A model generated the notes under the pieces. That model was not told where the DNA came from. It did not search any database and saw only the letters and a list, made by a program, of their open reading frames with translations. A stretch of DNA of 64,000 bases from Streptomyces thermodiastaticus (GTDB taxonomy: Bacteria > Actinomycetota > Actinomycetes > Streptomycetales > Streptomycetaceae): assembly GCF_014656135.1 (NCBI RefSeq), contig NZ_BNBV01000026.1, positions 1 to 64,000 of the forward strand. Direction: 5' to 3'. Made by a program: the position numbers and the translations under genes. Each line of letters opens with the position of its first letter. Within the stretch, counting starts at the first letter, position 1. Shown in pieces: positions 33,621 through 42,820 of this stretch.

Positions 33621-34481
33621 GTGACCGACATCGAACGCGTCGGAGTGGTGGGCTGCGGCCAGATGGGTTCGGGCATCGCCGAGGTGTGCGCCCGGGCCGG
33701 ACTGGACGTGAGGGTCGCCGAGACCACCGGTGAGGCTCTGGAGATCGGCCGGACCCGGCTGTTCAACTCCCTGGCCAAGGCGCACGAGCGAGGCAAGATC
33801 ACCGAGGAGGAGCTGCAGGCGGCACAGGCGCGCCTGAGCTTCACCACCGACCTCGGCGAGTTCGCCGACCGCGACCTGGTGATCGAGGCCGTGGTGGAGA
33901 ACGAGCAGGTCAAGACCGAGATCTTCCAGGTGCTGGACCAGGTGGTGGCCCGGCCGGACGCGATCCTGGCCTCCAACACCTCCTCGATCCCGCTGGTCAA
34001 GCTGGCCGTCGCCACCGCGCGCCCGGACCAGGTCATCGGCATCCACTTCTTCAATCCGGCCCCGGTGCAGAAGCTGGTCGAGCTGATCCCGGCGCTCACC
34101 ACGTCCGAGGGCACGCTGAGCCGGGCGCAGCTGTTCGCCGAGAAGGTGCTGGGCAAGCACGCGATCCGCGCCCAGGACCGCTCCGGCTTCGTGGTCAACG
34201 CGCTGCTGATCCCCTACCTGCTCTCCGCGATCCGGATGTTCGAGTCGGGCATCGCCAGCCGTGAGGACATCGACAACGGCATGGAGCTGGGCTGCGCCCA
34301 CCCGATGGGCCCCCTGAAGCTCGCCGACCTGATCGGCCTGGACACGGTCGCCTCCGTCGCCCAGAGCATGTACGAGGAGTACAAGGAGCCGCTGTACGCC
34401 GCTCCCCCGCTGCTGCAGCGCATGGTCGACGCGGGCCGGCTGGGCCGCAAGACCGGGTCGGGTTTCTACACCTACGGCTGA
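33621..34481 (+). CDS. 3-hydroxybutyryl-CoA / 3-hydroxyacyl-CoA dehydrogenase
   Basis: 286 residues, the full length of single-domain enzymes. NAD motif VGVVGCGQMGSGIAEVCARAG; catalytic His and partner Glu in VIEAVVENEQ and GIHFFNPAPVQKLVEL. The C-terminal dimer domain ends RKTGSGFYTYG. It interconverts 3-hydroxyacyl-CoA and 3-ketoacyl-CoA, in fatty acid breakdown or butyryl-CoA supply. The GTG start has GGAAAGGGA upstream. No other beta-oxidation gene is adjacent, so the chain length and pathway are open. Confidence 0.93.
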   Translation: MTDIERVGVVGCGQMGSGIAEVCARAGLDVRVAETTGEALEIGRTRLFNSLAKAHERGKITEEELQAAQARLSFTTDLGEFADRDLVIEAVVENEQVKTEIFQVLDQVVARPDAILASNTSSIPLVKLAVATARPDQVIGIHFFNPAPVQKLVELIPALTTSEGTLSRAQLFAEKVLGKHAIRAQDRSGFVVNALLIPYLLSAIRMFESGIASREDIDNGMELGCAHPMGPLKLADLIGLDTVASVAQSMYEEYKEPLYAAPPLLQRMVDAGRLGRKTGSGFYTYG

Positions 34482-34519
34482 GACACAGCTGTCTCGCACC
34501 CACGGCTGAGACACCGGCG

Positions 34520-34575
34520 GTGACAGGGCCGCCGCCCGGTGCGGGGCGGCCGCGTCGCATCGGCGGCCCTGTCAC
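34520..34575. terminator. 15-bp stem terminator between convergent genes
   Basis: GTGACAGGGCCGCCG / CGGCGGCCCTGTCAC, perfect. The right arm overlaps the stop codon of the minus-strand regulator gene, so the hairpin includes its last codon. Confidence 0.8.
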
Positions 34576-35912
34576 ATCGGCACCCGCAGGGCGCCGTCGA
34601 TGAGTTCGGCCGCCTCCGCGGTGCCGGCGCAGCCGCTGCGCACCAGCTGCTCGCGCACCGTGCGCAGCCGGTCCCGCACCCGCCGGGACTCCATGCCGCG
34701 GGCCTGCTCCGCCATCCGCACGGCCGTGGCGACCGCCGTGTCGGCGTTGCCGCGGCGCAGTTCGATCGTGCTGAGCAGGGCCAGCCGGTGCACCCGGCCC
34801 CGGTCGTGCGCCGGACGGTCCGCGGCGGCCGCCGCGTGCTCCCTCGCGGCCCGCAGATCGCCCAGACTGAGCAGCGCCTCCGCCACCTGCACGTCGATCA
34901 GGCCGGGCTGGACGTAGCCGGTCTCCTCCGGTTCGCTGCCGCGCCGGATGCGGGCGGCGGCGTCCTCGGCCCGCCGGATGCACGACCGGGCGTTCGCTCC
35001 GTCGCCGAGCCGGGCGTACGCCTTGGCCTGCATGGCGTGCAGGTCGGAGGCGAGCGCCGGGGTGAGGTCCGCTCCGGCGGCACGCAGCGCGGCCTCGGCG
35101 AAGGCGACGGCCTGCCGGTGCTCGCGCAGGAACAGCGACTGGTTGACCAGCAGCGCGATCACGTAGGCCCCCAGGGCGCGGTCGCCGCTGGCCTTGGCGA
35201 GCCGCAGCGCCTGGTGGAAGTAGCGCTGGGCCAGGCCGTGCGCGTCGGAGTCGTAGGCGCAGATCCCCGCGATCGCCACCAGGGCAGCGGTGGCCCGGTG
35301 CAGCAGCCTGCCGGTGGCGTCGCCGTAGCCGCCGCGCAGCAGCGGCGCGGCCTCGGCGTTGAGGAAGCCCACGACGCGGCCGCGGGTCGCCACCCCGCCG
35401 GTCTTGCGGTACATCTGCTCGTAGTGCGTGCGGGCGGCGCGCAGCAGCGCGATGTCGGCGTCGGTGACCCGGTGCCGTCCCTCGCGGGAGACGTCGGCGT
35501 CCTCCGGCGGGTTCTCCCACTCCCACACCGGCATCACCGCCGGGGTGCCGGTGACCGCGGGCACGGCGAGGACGCCGGGGCGCTGCTGCTCGTCGCAGCG
35601 CCACAGGGCGGTGGCGCGCTCGACGAACCCGGACAGCGATCCGGTGTGCGCACCGGCCGGCTCGCCGGACACGCCCAGGCCGATGTCGTCGAGGGTGACG
35701 GGCCGGCGCAGCCGTGCGGTCAGCACCTCGCAGATAAGGTCGGGCACCTGCCCGCGCGGCCGCTGCCCCTTCAGCCACCGGGCGACGGCGGTGTGTTCGT
35801 ACCTCAGCCGCAGGCCGCGCGCCCGTCCCGCCGCGTTGACGTGGGCGGCCAGACCGGCGTGCGACATGCCGGCCTCGGCCAGGACGGCGTCCAGCAGAGT
35901 GTTCGGCTGCAT
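34572..35912 (-). CDS. HTH-TPR transcriptional regulator (NsdA-like)
   Basis: 446 residues. The N-terminal ~75 residues form a helix-turn-helix (LLDAVLAEAGMSHAGLAAHV, RYEHTAVARWLKG). Residues ~170-440 are helical repeats of the TPR type (for example AQRYFHQALRLAKASGD, AFAEAALRAAG, EALLSLGDLRAAREHAAAA). This architecture is common in Streptomyces regulators of development and antibiotic production such as NsdA. Its target is unknown. ATG at 35912 is preceded by GGGGGG at a suitable distance. It is transcribed alone, after the pheST region. Confidence 0.82.
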   Translation of the reverse strand: MQPNTLLDAVLAEAGMSHAGLAAHVNAAGRARGLRLRYEHTAVARWLKGQRPRGQVPDLICEVLTARLRRPVTLDDIGLGVSGEPAGAHTGSLSGFVERATALWRCDEQQRPGVLAVPAVTGTPAVMPVWEWENPPEDADVSREGRHRVTDADIALLRAARTHYEQMYRKTGGVATRGRVVGFLNAEAAPLLRGGYGDATGRLLHRATAALVAIAGICAYDSDAHGLAQRYFHQALRLAKASGDRALGAYVIALLVNQSLFLREHRQAVAFAEAALRAAGADLTPALASDLHAMQAKAYARLGDGANARSCIRRAEDAAARIRRGSEPEETGYVQPGLIDVQVAEALLSLGDLRAAREHAAAAADRPAHDRGRVHRLALLSTIELRRGNADTAVATAVRMAEQARGMESRRVRDRLRTVREQLVRSGCAGTAEAAELIDGALRVPM

Positions 35913-36062
35913 GTCGGGCCCCCCGGGTGCCTCGGGCTCGTGCCGACAGCGTAGTGCGACACGCTTCACACGGGGTGTGAACGCGGCACTTGCACGCGTA
36001 CGGTGTGCGCGCTGGTGCCCGGCGCCGCCGTCCGGTTGACTGGGGTGCCTCGTCAAGGAGGC

Positions 36063-36109
36063 GGCCGGGGCCGCCGGCTCCCCCTCGTGACACTGTGGCG
36101 GCCCCGGCC
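36063..36109. terminator. 13-bp stem hairpin between pheT and the TPR regulator
   Basis: GGCCGGGGCCGCC / GGCGGCCCCGGCC, perfect, loop 21 bases. It probably backs up the pheT terminator or shields the regulator gene. Confidence 0.6.
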
Positions 36110-36177
36110 CGCGGCGTCCGCCCCGCCGCCTGCCCGGCACGCCGCGGCGGGGCGGACGGCCACGGCACCGGCAACGC

Positions 36178-36212
36178 GAGAGGTCCGCGCCCTTCAGGGA
36201 CGCGGACCTCTC
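36178..36212 (-). terminator. Terminator of pheST
   Basis: GAGAGGTCCGCG / CGCGGACCTCTC, perfect 12-bp stem and 11-base loop, 23 bases after the pheT stop. Confidence 0.8.
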
Positions 36213-36234
36213 GTCGTCTGCCTTCGCGCGGCGA

Positions 36235-38739
36235 CTAGCCGCGCAGCACCGCTCCGGTCCGCTCGGCGGCCAGCGCCACCGCGGCGTCGCGGGCGGCGGA
36301 GGCCTCGTCGACCGTGAGCGTGCGGTCGGGGGCGCGGAACCGCAGCGCGTACGCCAGCGACCGGCGGCCCTCACCGAGCTGCTCGGCGTTCTCGTACAGA
36401 TCGAACAGGCGGATGGACTCCAGCAGGTCGCCGGCGCCCTCGCGCAGCGCCGCCTCGACGTCGGCGGCCGGGACGGAGCGGTCCACGACCAGGGCGACGT
36501 CCTGGGTGGCGACCGGGAACGTGGAGATCCGCGGCGCCCGCACCAGGCCCTGCCCGGCCCGCTCCAGCAGGTCGAGGTCGACCTCCATGGCACAGGTCCG
36601 CTCCGGCAGGTGCATCGCCTTCACCACGCGCGGGTGCAGCTCGCCGGCATGGCCGACCAGGGTCTCGGTGCCGTCCACCTCGGCGTACAACGCGGCGCAG
36701 CGGCCCGGGTGCCAGGGGGCGTACTGGTCGGCGCGCACGGTCAGGTCCACGCCGGCCTCGCGGGCCACCAGGCGCGCCGCCTCGATGGCGTCGGCCCAGT
36801 CGGACGGGCGGCCCTTGCCCCACCAGCCGGTCTGCTCCCGGGCGCCGGCGAGCACCACGGCGGCCCGGCGCGGCTGGTCGGGCAGTGCGGCGTCCAGCGC
36901 GGCGAGCTGCTCGTCGGTGGGCCGGCGGTCGACGGGCAGCCGCTCGGCGGTCTGCTCGGCGCCGGTGGGCAGGAAGACCGAGCCGGTCTCGAACAGCGCC
37001 AGGTCGTGGCTGCCGCGCCCGTCGTTGCGGCGCAGCGCGCCGAGCAGGCCCGGCAGCAGCGTGGTGCGCAGGCCGGGCTCCTCGTCGGAGAGCGGGTTGA
37101 CGAGGGTGACCACGGTGCGGCGCGGGTCGTCCGCCTCCAGGCCGAGCTGGTCGAGGACCGCCTGGCCGAGGAACGGGTAGGTCGGCGCCTCGACGTAGCC
37201 GGCGCCGGCCAGGGCGCGGCCGACGCGGCGGTGCAGCCGCTGCCGGTCGGTCAGGCCGCGGCCGGGCAGGGGCCTGGGCAGCCGGGAGGGCAGGTTCTCG
37301 TAGCCCTCCAGGCGGATGACCTCTTCGGCCAGGTCGTTGGGGTCGGTCAGGTCCGGCCGCCAGGACGGCACGGTGACGATCAGCTCGTCCTGGCCGTAGA
37401 CGTCGCAGCCGATCTGCTGCAGGCGCCGCACCACGGTCTCCCGGCCGTAGGTGACGCCCGCGACCTTGTCGGGGTGGTCGGCCGGGATGGTGATGGTGCG
37501 CGGCGCGGATGGCGCGACGACCTCGGTGACCCCGGCCTCGGCGGTGCCGCCGGCGAGCAGCACCAGCAGGTCCACGCAGCGCTGGGCGGCGGCGGAGGCG
37601 GCCTGCGGGTCGACGCCGCGCTCGAAGCGGCGGGAGGCCTCGGAGGACAGTTTGTGCCGGCGGGCGGTGCGGGCGACGGAGACCGGGTCGAAGTGGGCGG
37701 CCTCGATGACGACCTCGGTGGTGGTGCCCTCGCTGTCGTCGATCTCGGTGTGGGCGCCGCCCATGACGCCGGCGAGTCCGATGGGGCCGCGCTCGTCGGT
37801 GATGACGAGGTCCTCGGCGGACAGCTCCCGGGTGACGCCGTCGAGCGTGGTCAGCTTCTCGCCGCGCTCGGCCCGGCGCACGCCGATCGCGCCCTGGATG
37901 CGGGTGCGGTCGTAGGCGTGCAGGGGCTGGCCCATCTCCAGCATCACGTAGTTGGTGATGTCGACGGGCAGCGAGATCGGGCGCATGCCGGCCTTCTGCA
38001 GGCGGCGCCGCATCCAGATCGGGGTGCGGGCCTCGGGGTCGATGCCGGTGACGGTGCGGGCGGTGAAACGGTCGCACCCGTGCGGGTCGGCGATCTGCAC
38101 CGGGTGCCCGAAGGCGTTCGGCGCGGGCACGTCGAGCAGCGCCGGGTCGAGCAGCGGGCGGCCGTAGGCGATGGCGGCCTCGCGGGCGACGCCGCGCATC
38201 GACAGGCAGTAGCCGCGGTCGGGGGTGACGGCGATGTCCAGCACCTCGTCGACGAGCTGCAGCAGCTCGATGGCGTCGGTGCCGACCTCGTGCTCGGGCG
38301 GCAGCACGATGATGCCGTGGCCGCCGTCGTCGCCCATGCCCAGCTCCTCGGAGGAGCAGATCATGCCGTGCGACATCCGGCCGTAGGTCTTGCGCGAGGA
38401 GATCTCGAAGCCGCCGGGCAGCACACCGCCGGGCAGGACCACGACGACCTTGTCGCCGACGGAGAAGTTGCGGGCGCCGCAGACGATCTCCTGCGGCTCG
38501 CCGGTGCCGTTGGCCTGGCCGACGTCGACGGTGCAGAAGCGGATCGGCTTCTTGAAGCCCTCCAGCTCCTCGATGGTCAGCACCTGGCCGACGACCAGCG
38601 GCCCCTTGAGGTCGGCGCCGAGCTGTTCGACGGTCTCGACCTCCAGGCCTGCCGAAATGAGCTTGGCCTGCACGTCGCGCCCGGTCTCCGTCGCCGGCAG
38701 GTCGACGTATTCCCGCAGCCAAGAAAGCGGGACCCGCAT
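36235..38739 (-). CDS. pheT: Phenylalanyl-tRNA synthetase beta subunit
   Basis: 834 residues. The order is normal: N-terminal domain, EMAP-like tRNA-binding fold (~40-150, VVGQVLTIEE), B3/4 editing domain (~210-380), B5 domain (~400-480), class II core-like fold, and C-terminal anticodon-binding (FDX-ACB) domain (RISTFPVATQDVALVVD). It pairs with PheS as an alpha2-beta2 enzyme that charges tRNA-Phe and removes misloaded tyrosine. ATG at 38739 overlaps the pheS stop (TGATG), typical of coupled subunits. Confidence 0.97.
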   Translation of the reverse strand: MRVPLSWLREYVDLPATETGRDVQAKLISAGLEVETVEQLGADLKGPLVVGQVLTIEELEGFKKPIRFCTVDVGQANGTGEPQEIVCGARNFSVGDKVVVVLPGGVLPGGFEISSRKTYGRMSHGMICSSEELGMGDDGGHGIIVLPPEHEVGTDAIELLQLVDEVLDIAVTPDRGYCLSMRGVAREAAIAYGRPLLDPALLDVPAPNAFGHPVQIADPHGCDRFTARTVTGIDPEARTPIWMRRRLQKAGMRPISLPVDITNYVMLEMGQPLHAYDRTRIQGAIGVRRAERGEKLTTLDGVTRELSAEDLVITDERGPIGLAGVMGGAHTEIDDSEGTTTEVVIEAAHFDPVSVARTARRHKLSSEASRRFERGVDPQAASAAAQRCVDLLVLLAGGTAEAGVTEVVAPSAPRTITIPADHPDKVAGVTYGRETVVRRLQQIGCDVYGQDELIVTVPSWRPDLTDPNDLAEEVIRLEGYENLPSRLPRPLPGRGLTDRQRLHRRVGRALAGAGYVEAPTYPFLGQAVLDQLGLEADDPRRTVVTLVNPLSDEEPGLRTTLLPGLLGALRRNDGRGSHDLALFETGSVFLPTGAEQTAERLPVDRRPTDEQLAALDAALPDQPRRAAVVLAGAREQTGWWGKGRPSDWADAIEAARLVAREAGVDLTVRADQYAPWHPGRCAALYAEVDGTETLVGHAGELHPRVVKAMHLPERTCAMEVDLDLLERAGQGLVRAPRISTFPVATQDVALVVDRSVPAADVEAALREGAGDLLESIRLFDLYENAEQLGEGRRSLAYALRFRAPDRTLTVDEASAARDAAVALAAERTGAVLRG

Positions 38740-39857
38740 CAGATCTCCATCCCGAACGGCCGGGTGAACCGGACGTCACCCTCGACCATGTCTCGCATGT
38801 CCTCGACGTTGTGGCGGAACATCAGCATCCGCTCGATGCCGAACCCGAAGGCGAAGCCGCTGTACTTCTCCGGGTCGACGCCGCAGGCGGTGAGCACCCG
38901 CGGGTTGACCATGCCGCAGCCGCCCAGCTCGATCCAGCCTTCGGAGGAGCAGGTACGGCAGGGCCGGTCGGGGTCGCCGACGGAGGCGCCCCGGCACACG
39001 TAGCAGAGCATGTCCATCTCGGCGCTCGGCTCGGTGAAGGGGAAGTAGTTCGGACGCAGCCGGGTCTTCATGTCCGGGCCGAACAGGGACTGGACCATGT
39101 GGTCCAGGGTGCCCTTGAGGTCGGCCATGGTCAGGCCCTCGTCGACGGCCAGCAGCTCGATCTGGTGGAAGACGGGGGTGTGCGTGGCGTCCAGCTCGTC
39201 GGTGCGGTAGACGCGGCCGGGGCAGACCACGTAGACCGGCGGCTTGCGCTCCAGCAGGGTGCGGGCCTGCACCGGCGAGGTGTGGGTGCGCAGCACGACG
39301 CCGCTGTCCTCGCCCTTGCCGCCCTGGACGAAGAACGTGTCCTGCATGGTGCGCGCCGGGTGGTCGGGCGCGATGTTGAGGGCGTCGAAGTTGAACCACT
39401 CCGCCTCGGCCTCGGGACCCTCGGCGATCTCGTAGCCCATGGCGACGAAGACGTCCGCGACCCGCTCCATCATGGTGGTCAGCGGGTGACGGGCACCGGC
39501 GGGCACCCGGTCGTACGGCAGGGTGACGTCGACGGCCTCCTCGACCAGCACCCGGGCGTCGCGCTCGGCCTCCAGCTCGGCCTGGCGGGCGGCGAGCGCC
39601 TTGTTCACCGCGCCGCGGGCCATGCCGACGCGCTTGCCGGCTTCCGCCCGGGCGTGCGGGGGCAGGGCGCCGATCTCGCGGTTGGCGAGGGCCAGCGGGG
39701 AGGCCGGGCCGGTGTGGGCGACCTTCGCCTCGTGGAGGGCGTCGAGGGAGGTCGCGGCGGCGAACGCGGCGAGCGCCTCGTCCCGCATGCGCTCGATCTC
39801 TTCCGGTTTCAACGCCTCGACCTCGACAGGGTCGTACGACTTATTGGGTGCCGACAT
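38739..39857 (-). CDS. pheS: Phenylalanyl-tRNA synthetase alpha subunit
   Basis: 372 residues. An N-terminal coiled-coil (~10-105) precedes the class II catalytic core: motif 2 CPGRVYRTDELDATHTPVFHQIE and motif 3 AFGFGIERMLMFR. Between them lies LCYVCRG...CRTC, a four-Cys cluster typical of actinobacterial PheS that may bind zinc. ATG at 39857. The 149-bp upstream region has a candidate -10 TAGACT on the minus strand (39959-39954); I see neither a T-box nor a Phe-rich leader peptide. Confidence 0.97.
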   Translation of the reverse strand: MSAPNKSYDPVEVEALKPEEIERMRDEALAAFAAATSLDALHEAKVAHTGPASPLALANREIGALPPHARAEAGKRVGMARGAVNKALAARQAELEAERDARVLVEEAVDVTLPYDRVPAGARHPLTTMMERVADVFVAMGYEIAEGPEAEAEWFNFDALNIAPDHPARTMQDTFFVQGGKGEDSGVVLRTHTSPVQARTLLERKPPVYVVCPGRVYRTDELDATHTPVFHQIELLAVDEGLTMADLKGTLDHMVQSLFGPDMKTRLRPNYFPFTEPSAEMDMLCYVCRGASVGDPDRPCRTCSSEGWIELGGCGMVNPRVLTACGVDPEKYSGFAFGFGIERMLMFRHNVEDMRDMVEGDVRFTRPFGMEI

Positions 39858-40006
39858 CTCTTCCCGTGCTTCCGATTGGCTGGCTGGACGTCCCCGTCAC
39901 CGACTCATGGACATTCCGTCTCCAGTGGTGGGACACGAAGGTGCCAAAGGCCGAGTCTAACGGGGCCGGGGAAAACGGATGCGCCCGTGGGTCCTCGGCC
40001 GGGTGC

Positions 40007-41164
40007 TCACAGCAGGTGGGCCGGGGTCCCCACGGGCAGGGTAAATCGGAACTGTGCGCCGCCGCCGGGCGCGCGTCCGACGGTGATGGTTCCGCCGTGC
40101 GCCTCGACGATGCCCTTGACGATGTAGAGCCCGAGGCCGGTGCCGCCGCGCTTGCTGCCCCGCCAGAAGCGGGTGAAGACGCGGCTCATGGACTCCTCCG
40201 GGATGCCGGGCCCCTCGTCGCTGACGGTGACCGACGTGGCGGTGTGCTCGGTGCCCGCGGCGTGCTCCCCCTCCCGGAGGGACGCGGCGGGTGTGATGTC
40301 GATGGTGACGGTTCCCTCGCCGTGCCGCACCGCATTTTCGATGAGGTTGCTGAGCACCTGGTCGATCTTGTCGGGGTCGGCCCACAGCTCGGGCAGCGGC
40401 TGCTCGGTGCGGACGAGGAACCGGTCGGCGGGCTGGCCGGCGGCGACGTACGCCTGGACGTGCCGGCTGACGGCGGCCGCTATGTCGACGAGCTGGCGGC
40501 GCACCTCCAGCCGGCCGGAGTCGATGCGGGAGATGTCGAGCAGTTCGGCGATGAGCCGGGTGACCCGGTCGGCGTCGGCGTCGACGGTCTCGAGCATCAG
40601 CCGTTTCTGGTCGTCGGTGAAGCGCTCCCACTTGGCCAGCAGGGTGGCGGTGAAGCCTTTGACGCTGGTCAGCGGGGAGCGCAGCTCGTGCGCGACGGTG
40701 GCGATCAGCTCGGCGTGGCTGCGTTCGGTGCGGCGCCGGGCCTCGGTGTCGCGCAGGCTGACGACGACACGGCGGACCTCTCCGGTGGGCCGGTCGCGGA
40801 CGTAGCGGGCGGAGACCAGCACCTCGCGGCCGCCGGGCAGGAGCAGGTTGCGTTCGGGCTGGCCGGTGCGGATGGCCAGTCCGCCATAGGGGTCGGTCAG
40901 CTGCCACCAGCGCCGCCCCTCCAGATCCTCCAGCGGCAGCACCGCCTCCAGCGGGCGCCCCAGGGCCCGGTCGGCGGGGACGGCGGTGATGCGGGCGGCG
41001 GCGGCGTTGAAGCAGACGACGCTGCCGTGCTCGTCGGCGATCACGAGCCCGTCGGGCAGTTCGTCCGGAGCGACGACTCCTCCTGACGTGTCACCGGCGC
41101 CGCGGGGCGCGGGCAGCCGCCGCGCGTCCTGTGCGCCCGGAGTGCCGCTGGTGCCGACGCTCAT
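40007..41164 (-). CDS. Orphan PAS-domain sensor histidine kinase
   Basis: 385 residues, no membrane segment, so cytoplasmic. PAS domain ~35-130 (PDGLVIADEHGSVVCFNAAAA), HisKA domain with phospho-acceptor His in IATVAHELRSPLTS, and HATPase domain with N box NLIENAVRHGEG, G1 DEGPGIP and G2 GGTGLGLYIVKGIV. No response regulator gene is next to it, so its partner is elsewhere. It sits between pheS and a tRNA/rRNA methyltransferase gene. The signal sensed by PAS is unknown. Confidence 0.92.
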   Translation of the reverse strand: MSVGTSGTPGAQDARRLPAPRGAGDTSGGVVAPDELPDGLVIADEHGSVVCFNAAAARITAVPADRALGRPLEAVLPLEDLEGRRWWQLTDPYGGLAIRTGQPERNLLLPGGREVLVSARYVRDRPTGEVRRVVVSLRDTEARRRTERSHAELIATVAHELRSPLTSVKGFTATLLAKWERFTDDQKRLMLETVDADADRVTRLIAELLDISRIDSGRLEVRRQLVDIAAAVSRHVQAYVAAGQPADRFLVRTEQPLPELWADPDKIDQVLSNLIENAVRHGEGTVTIDITPAASLREGEHAAGTEHTATSVTVSDEGPGIPEESMSRVFTRFWRGSKRGGTGLGLYIVKGIVEAHGGTITVGRAPGGGAQFRFTLPVGTPAHLL

Positions 41165-41230
41165 CCCCGTACCCCACCTCCTGCACAGGGCCTACCCCCG
41201 AGCTGGCCACCCTACTAGCGCCTGGCGTCG

Positions 41231-42109
41231 TCACGGAGCGGTGCCGCGCGGGGACGAGCCGTGGCGGCACCCTCCTTCGGCGCGCTGGGCGCGGGCGGAG
41301 GCGTAGAGGCAGACGGCGGCGGCGGTGGCGAGGTTGAGGCTCTCGGCCTTTCCGTGGATCGGCACACGGACGACGGCGTCGGCCAGGGCACGGGTCTCCT
41401 CCGGCAGGCCCCAGGCCTCGTTGCCGAACACCCAGGCGGTGGGGCCGCCCATGGTGCCCTTGTCCAGCTCGTCGTCGAGGTCGTGCGCGCCGGCGCCGTC
41501 GGCGGCGAGGATCCGTACCCCGGCGTCCCTGAGGCCGGACACGGCGCGCTCCACGGGGACGTTCACGGCGACCGGCAGGTGGAACAGGGAGCCGACGGAG
41601 GCGCGGACGGCCTTGGGGTTGTACAGGTCCACGGAGGCGTCGGTGAGGACGACGGCGTCGGCTCCGGCGGCGTCGGCGCAGCGCAGCACCGTCCCAGCGT
41701 TGCCGGGGTCGCGCACGTGGGCGAGGACGGCGACCAGGCGGGGCCGGGAGGTGAGAATCGTCTCGAACGGGGTGTCGAGGAACCGGCAGACGCCGACGAG
41801 GCCCTGCGGGGTGACGGTGGTGGAGATGTCCGCGATCACCTCCTCGGCGGCGAGGTGGACGCGGACGCCGGCGCGGCGGGCCCGGCGGACGATGGCGGCG
41901 TGCCGCTCGGCGGCCTCCACGGTGGTGAACAGCTCGACGAGCGAGGGGGTGCCGTCCGCCGCCCGGTGCCCGGCGGCCTCCCGCACGGCCTGCGGGCCCT
42001 CGGCGAGGAACAGCCGGTCCTTGCCCCGGACGTTGCGCTTGGCCAGCCGTCGCGCGGCGCTGACGCGGGAGGAACGCGGGGAGATCAGCTCGAAGCTGAC
42101 GGGGGGCAT
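41231..42109 (-). CDS. TrmH-family RNA 2'-O-methyltransferase
   Basis: 292 residues. An N-terminal SpoU_sub_bind domain (RDRLFLAEGPQAVREA-like region ~20-90) precedes the SPOUT core: motif 1 VRDPGNAGTVLRCADAAGAD, motif 2 AWVFGNEAWGLPEE, motif 3 ESLNLATAAAVCLY. It methylates a ribose 2'-OH in rRNA or tRNA with SAM. ATG at 42109 has GAGG about 11 bases upstream; a GTG 12 bases earlier is possible. Its place beside the rplT operon and pheS is conserved in Streptomyces as I recall, fitting a translation role. Confidence 0.9.
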   Translation of the reverse strand: MPPVSFELISPRSSRVSAARRLAKRNVRGKDRLFLAEGPQAVREAAGHRAADGTPSLVELFTTVEAAERHAAIVRRARRAGVRVHLAAEEVIADISTTVTPQGLVGVCRFLDTPFETILTSRPRLVAVLAHVRDPGNAGTVLRCADAAGADAVVLTDASVDLYNPKAVRASVGSLFHLPVAVNVPVERAVSGLRDAGVRILAADGAGAHDLDDELDKGTMGGPTAWVFGNEAWGLPEETRALADAVVRVPIHGKAESLNLATAAAVCLYASARAQRAEGGCRHGSSPRGTAP

Positions 42110-42206
42110 CGACAAAGTCACCTCAACTCGACTCCGCCGCGACGGCGGTCGCCGCCGGCGGCGGACTGGGGCGGTGTCCGGGACCGCCGGGAGCACACAA
42201 CACGAC

Positions 42207-42235
42207 GGACCCGCGGGCACGAAGCCCACGGGTCC
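42207..42235 (-). terminator. Terminator of infC-rpmI-rplT
   Basis: GGACCCGCGGGC / GCCCACGGGTCC with one mismatch and a 5-base loop, 92 bases after the rplT stop. Confidence 0.65.
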
Positions 42236-42326
42236 GCATCGTCACATCGGTGCGGGTCCTGCCGCCGGCCCGGCCGTCCGCGGGGGACGTGGGCCGACGG
42301 CAGTCCCTAGAGCCGGTGCGGCGTCG

Positions 42327-42710
42327 TCACGCGGCCTTCGGCGCGTTGACGTCGCTCGGCAGCGCCTTCTGGGCCACCTCGACCAGCGCGGCGAACGCGT
42401 TCGCGTCGTTGACGGCCAGCTCGGCCAGGATCTTGCGGTCCACCTCGATGTTGGCGGCCTTCAGACCCTGGATGAAGCGGTTGTAGGTGATGCCGTTGGC
42501 GCGGGCAGCGGCGTTGATGCGCTGGATCCACAGCTGACGGAAGTCACCCTTGCGCTTCTTGCGGTCGTTGTAGTTGTAGACCAGCGAGTGGGTGACCTGC
42601 TCCTTGGCCTTGCGGTACAGGCGGGAACGCTGACCGCGGTAGCCGGAAGCCTGCTCGAGGATCGCCCGGCGCTTCTTGTGGGCGTTGACCGCCCGCTTGA
42701 CGCGTGCCAC
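42327..42710 (-). CDS. rplT: 50S ribosomal protein L20
   Basis: 127 residues; binds 23S rRNA early in 50S assembly and, in several bacteria, also binds its own operon's mRNA to limit expression. The family start VARVKRAVNAHKKRRA and the following SGYRGQRSRLYR are clear. GTG at 42710 has AAGGAG 7 bases upstream; the longer open frame is not used by the family. Last gene of the infC operon, 110 bp after rpmI. Confidence 0.97.
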   Translation of the reverse strand: MARVKRAVNAHKKRRAILEQASGYRGQRSRLYRKAKEQVTHSLVYNYNDRKKRKGDFRQLWIQRINAAARANGITYNRFIQGLKAANIEVDRKILAELAVNDANAFAALVEVAQKALPSDVNAPKAA

Positions 42711-42820
42711 TTGATTGACTCCTTGTAGCGGGGCCGTGGAGATCTGCACACGGCCCGGAAACGATTGGGTCCCGGGTCTGACGGACGGCGCGGGCGATCA
42801 GGGATCGCGGCGCCGCTTCG

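Larger units (their letters stand above)
35913..36234. other. 322-bp intergenic region with two strong hairpins
   Basis: No gene seen. It holds the pheT terminator (36178-36212), a second perfect hairpin (36063-36109), and on the left the promoter region of the TPR regulator (minus strand), where no clear -10 is evident. Confidence 0.6.

Noticed and set aside
39858..40006. Phe-rich leader peptide or T-box before pheST
   Set aside because: The minus-strand frame with two Phe codons has no start codon and runs into pheS without a stop of its own; no T-box element is seen.
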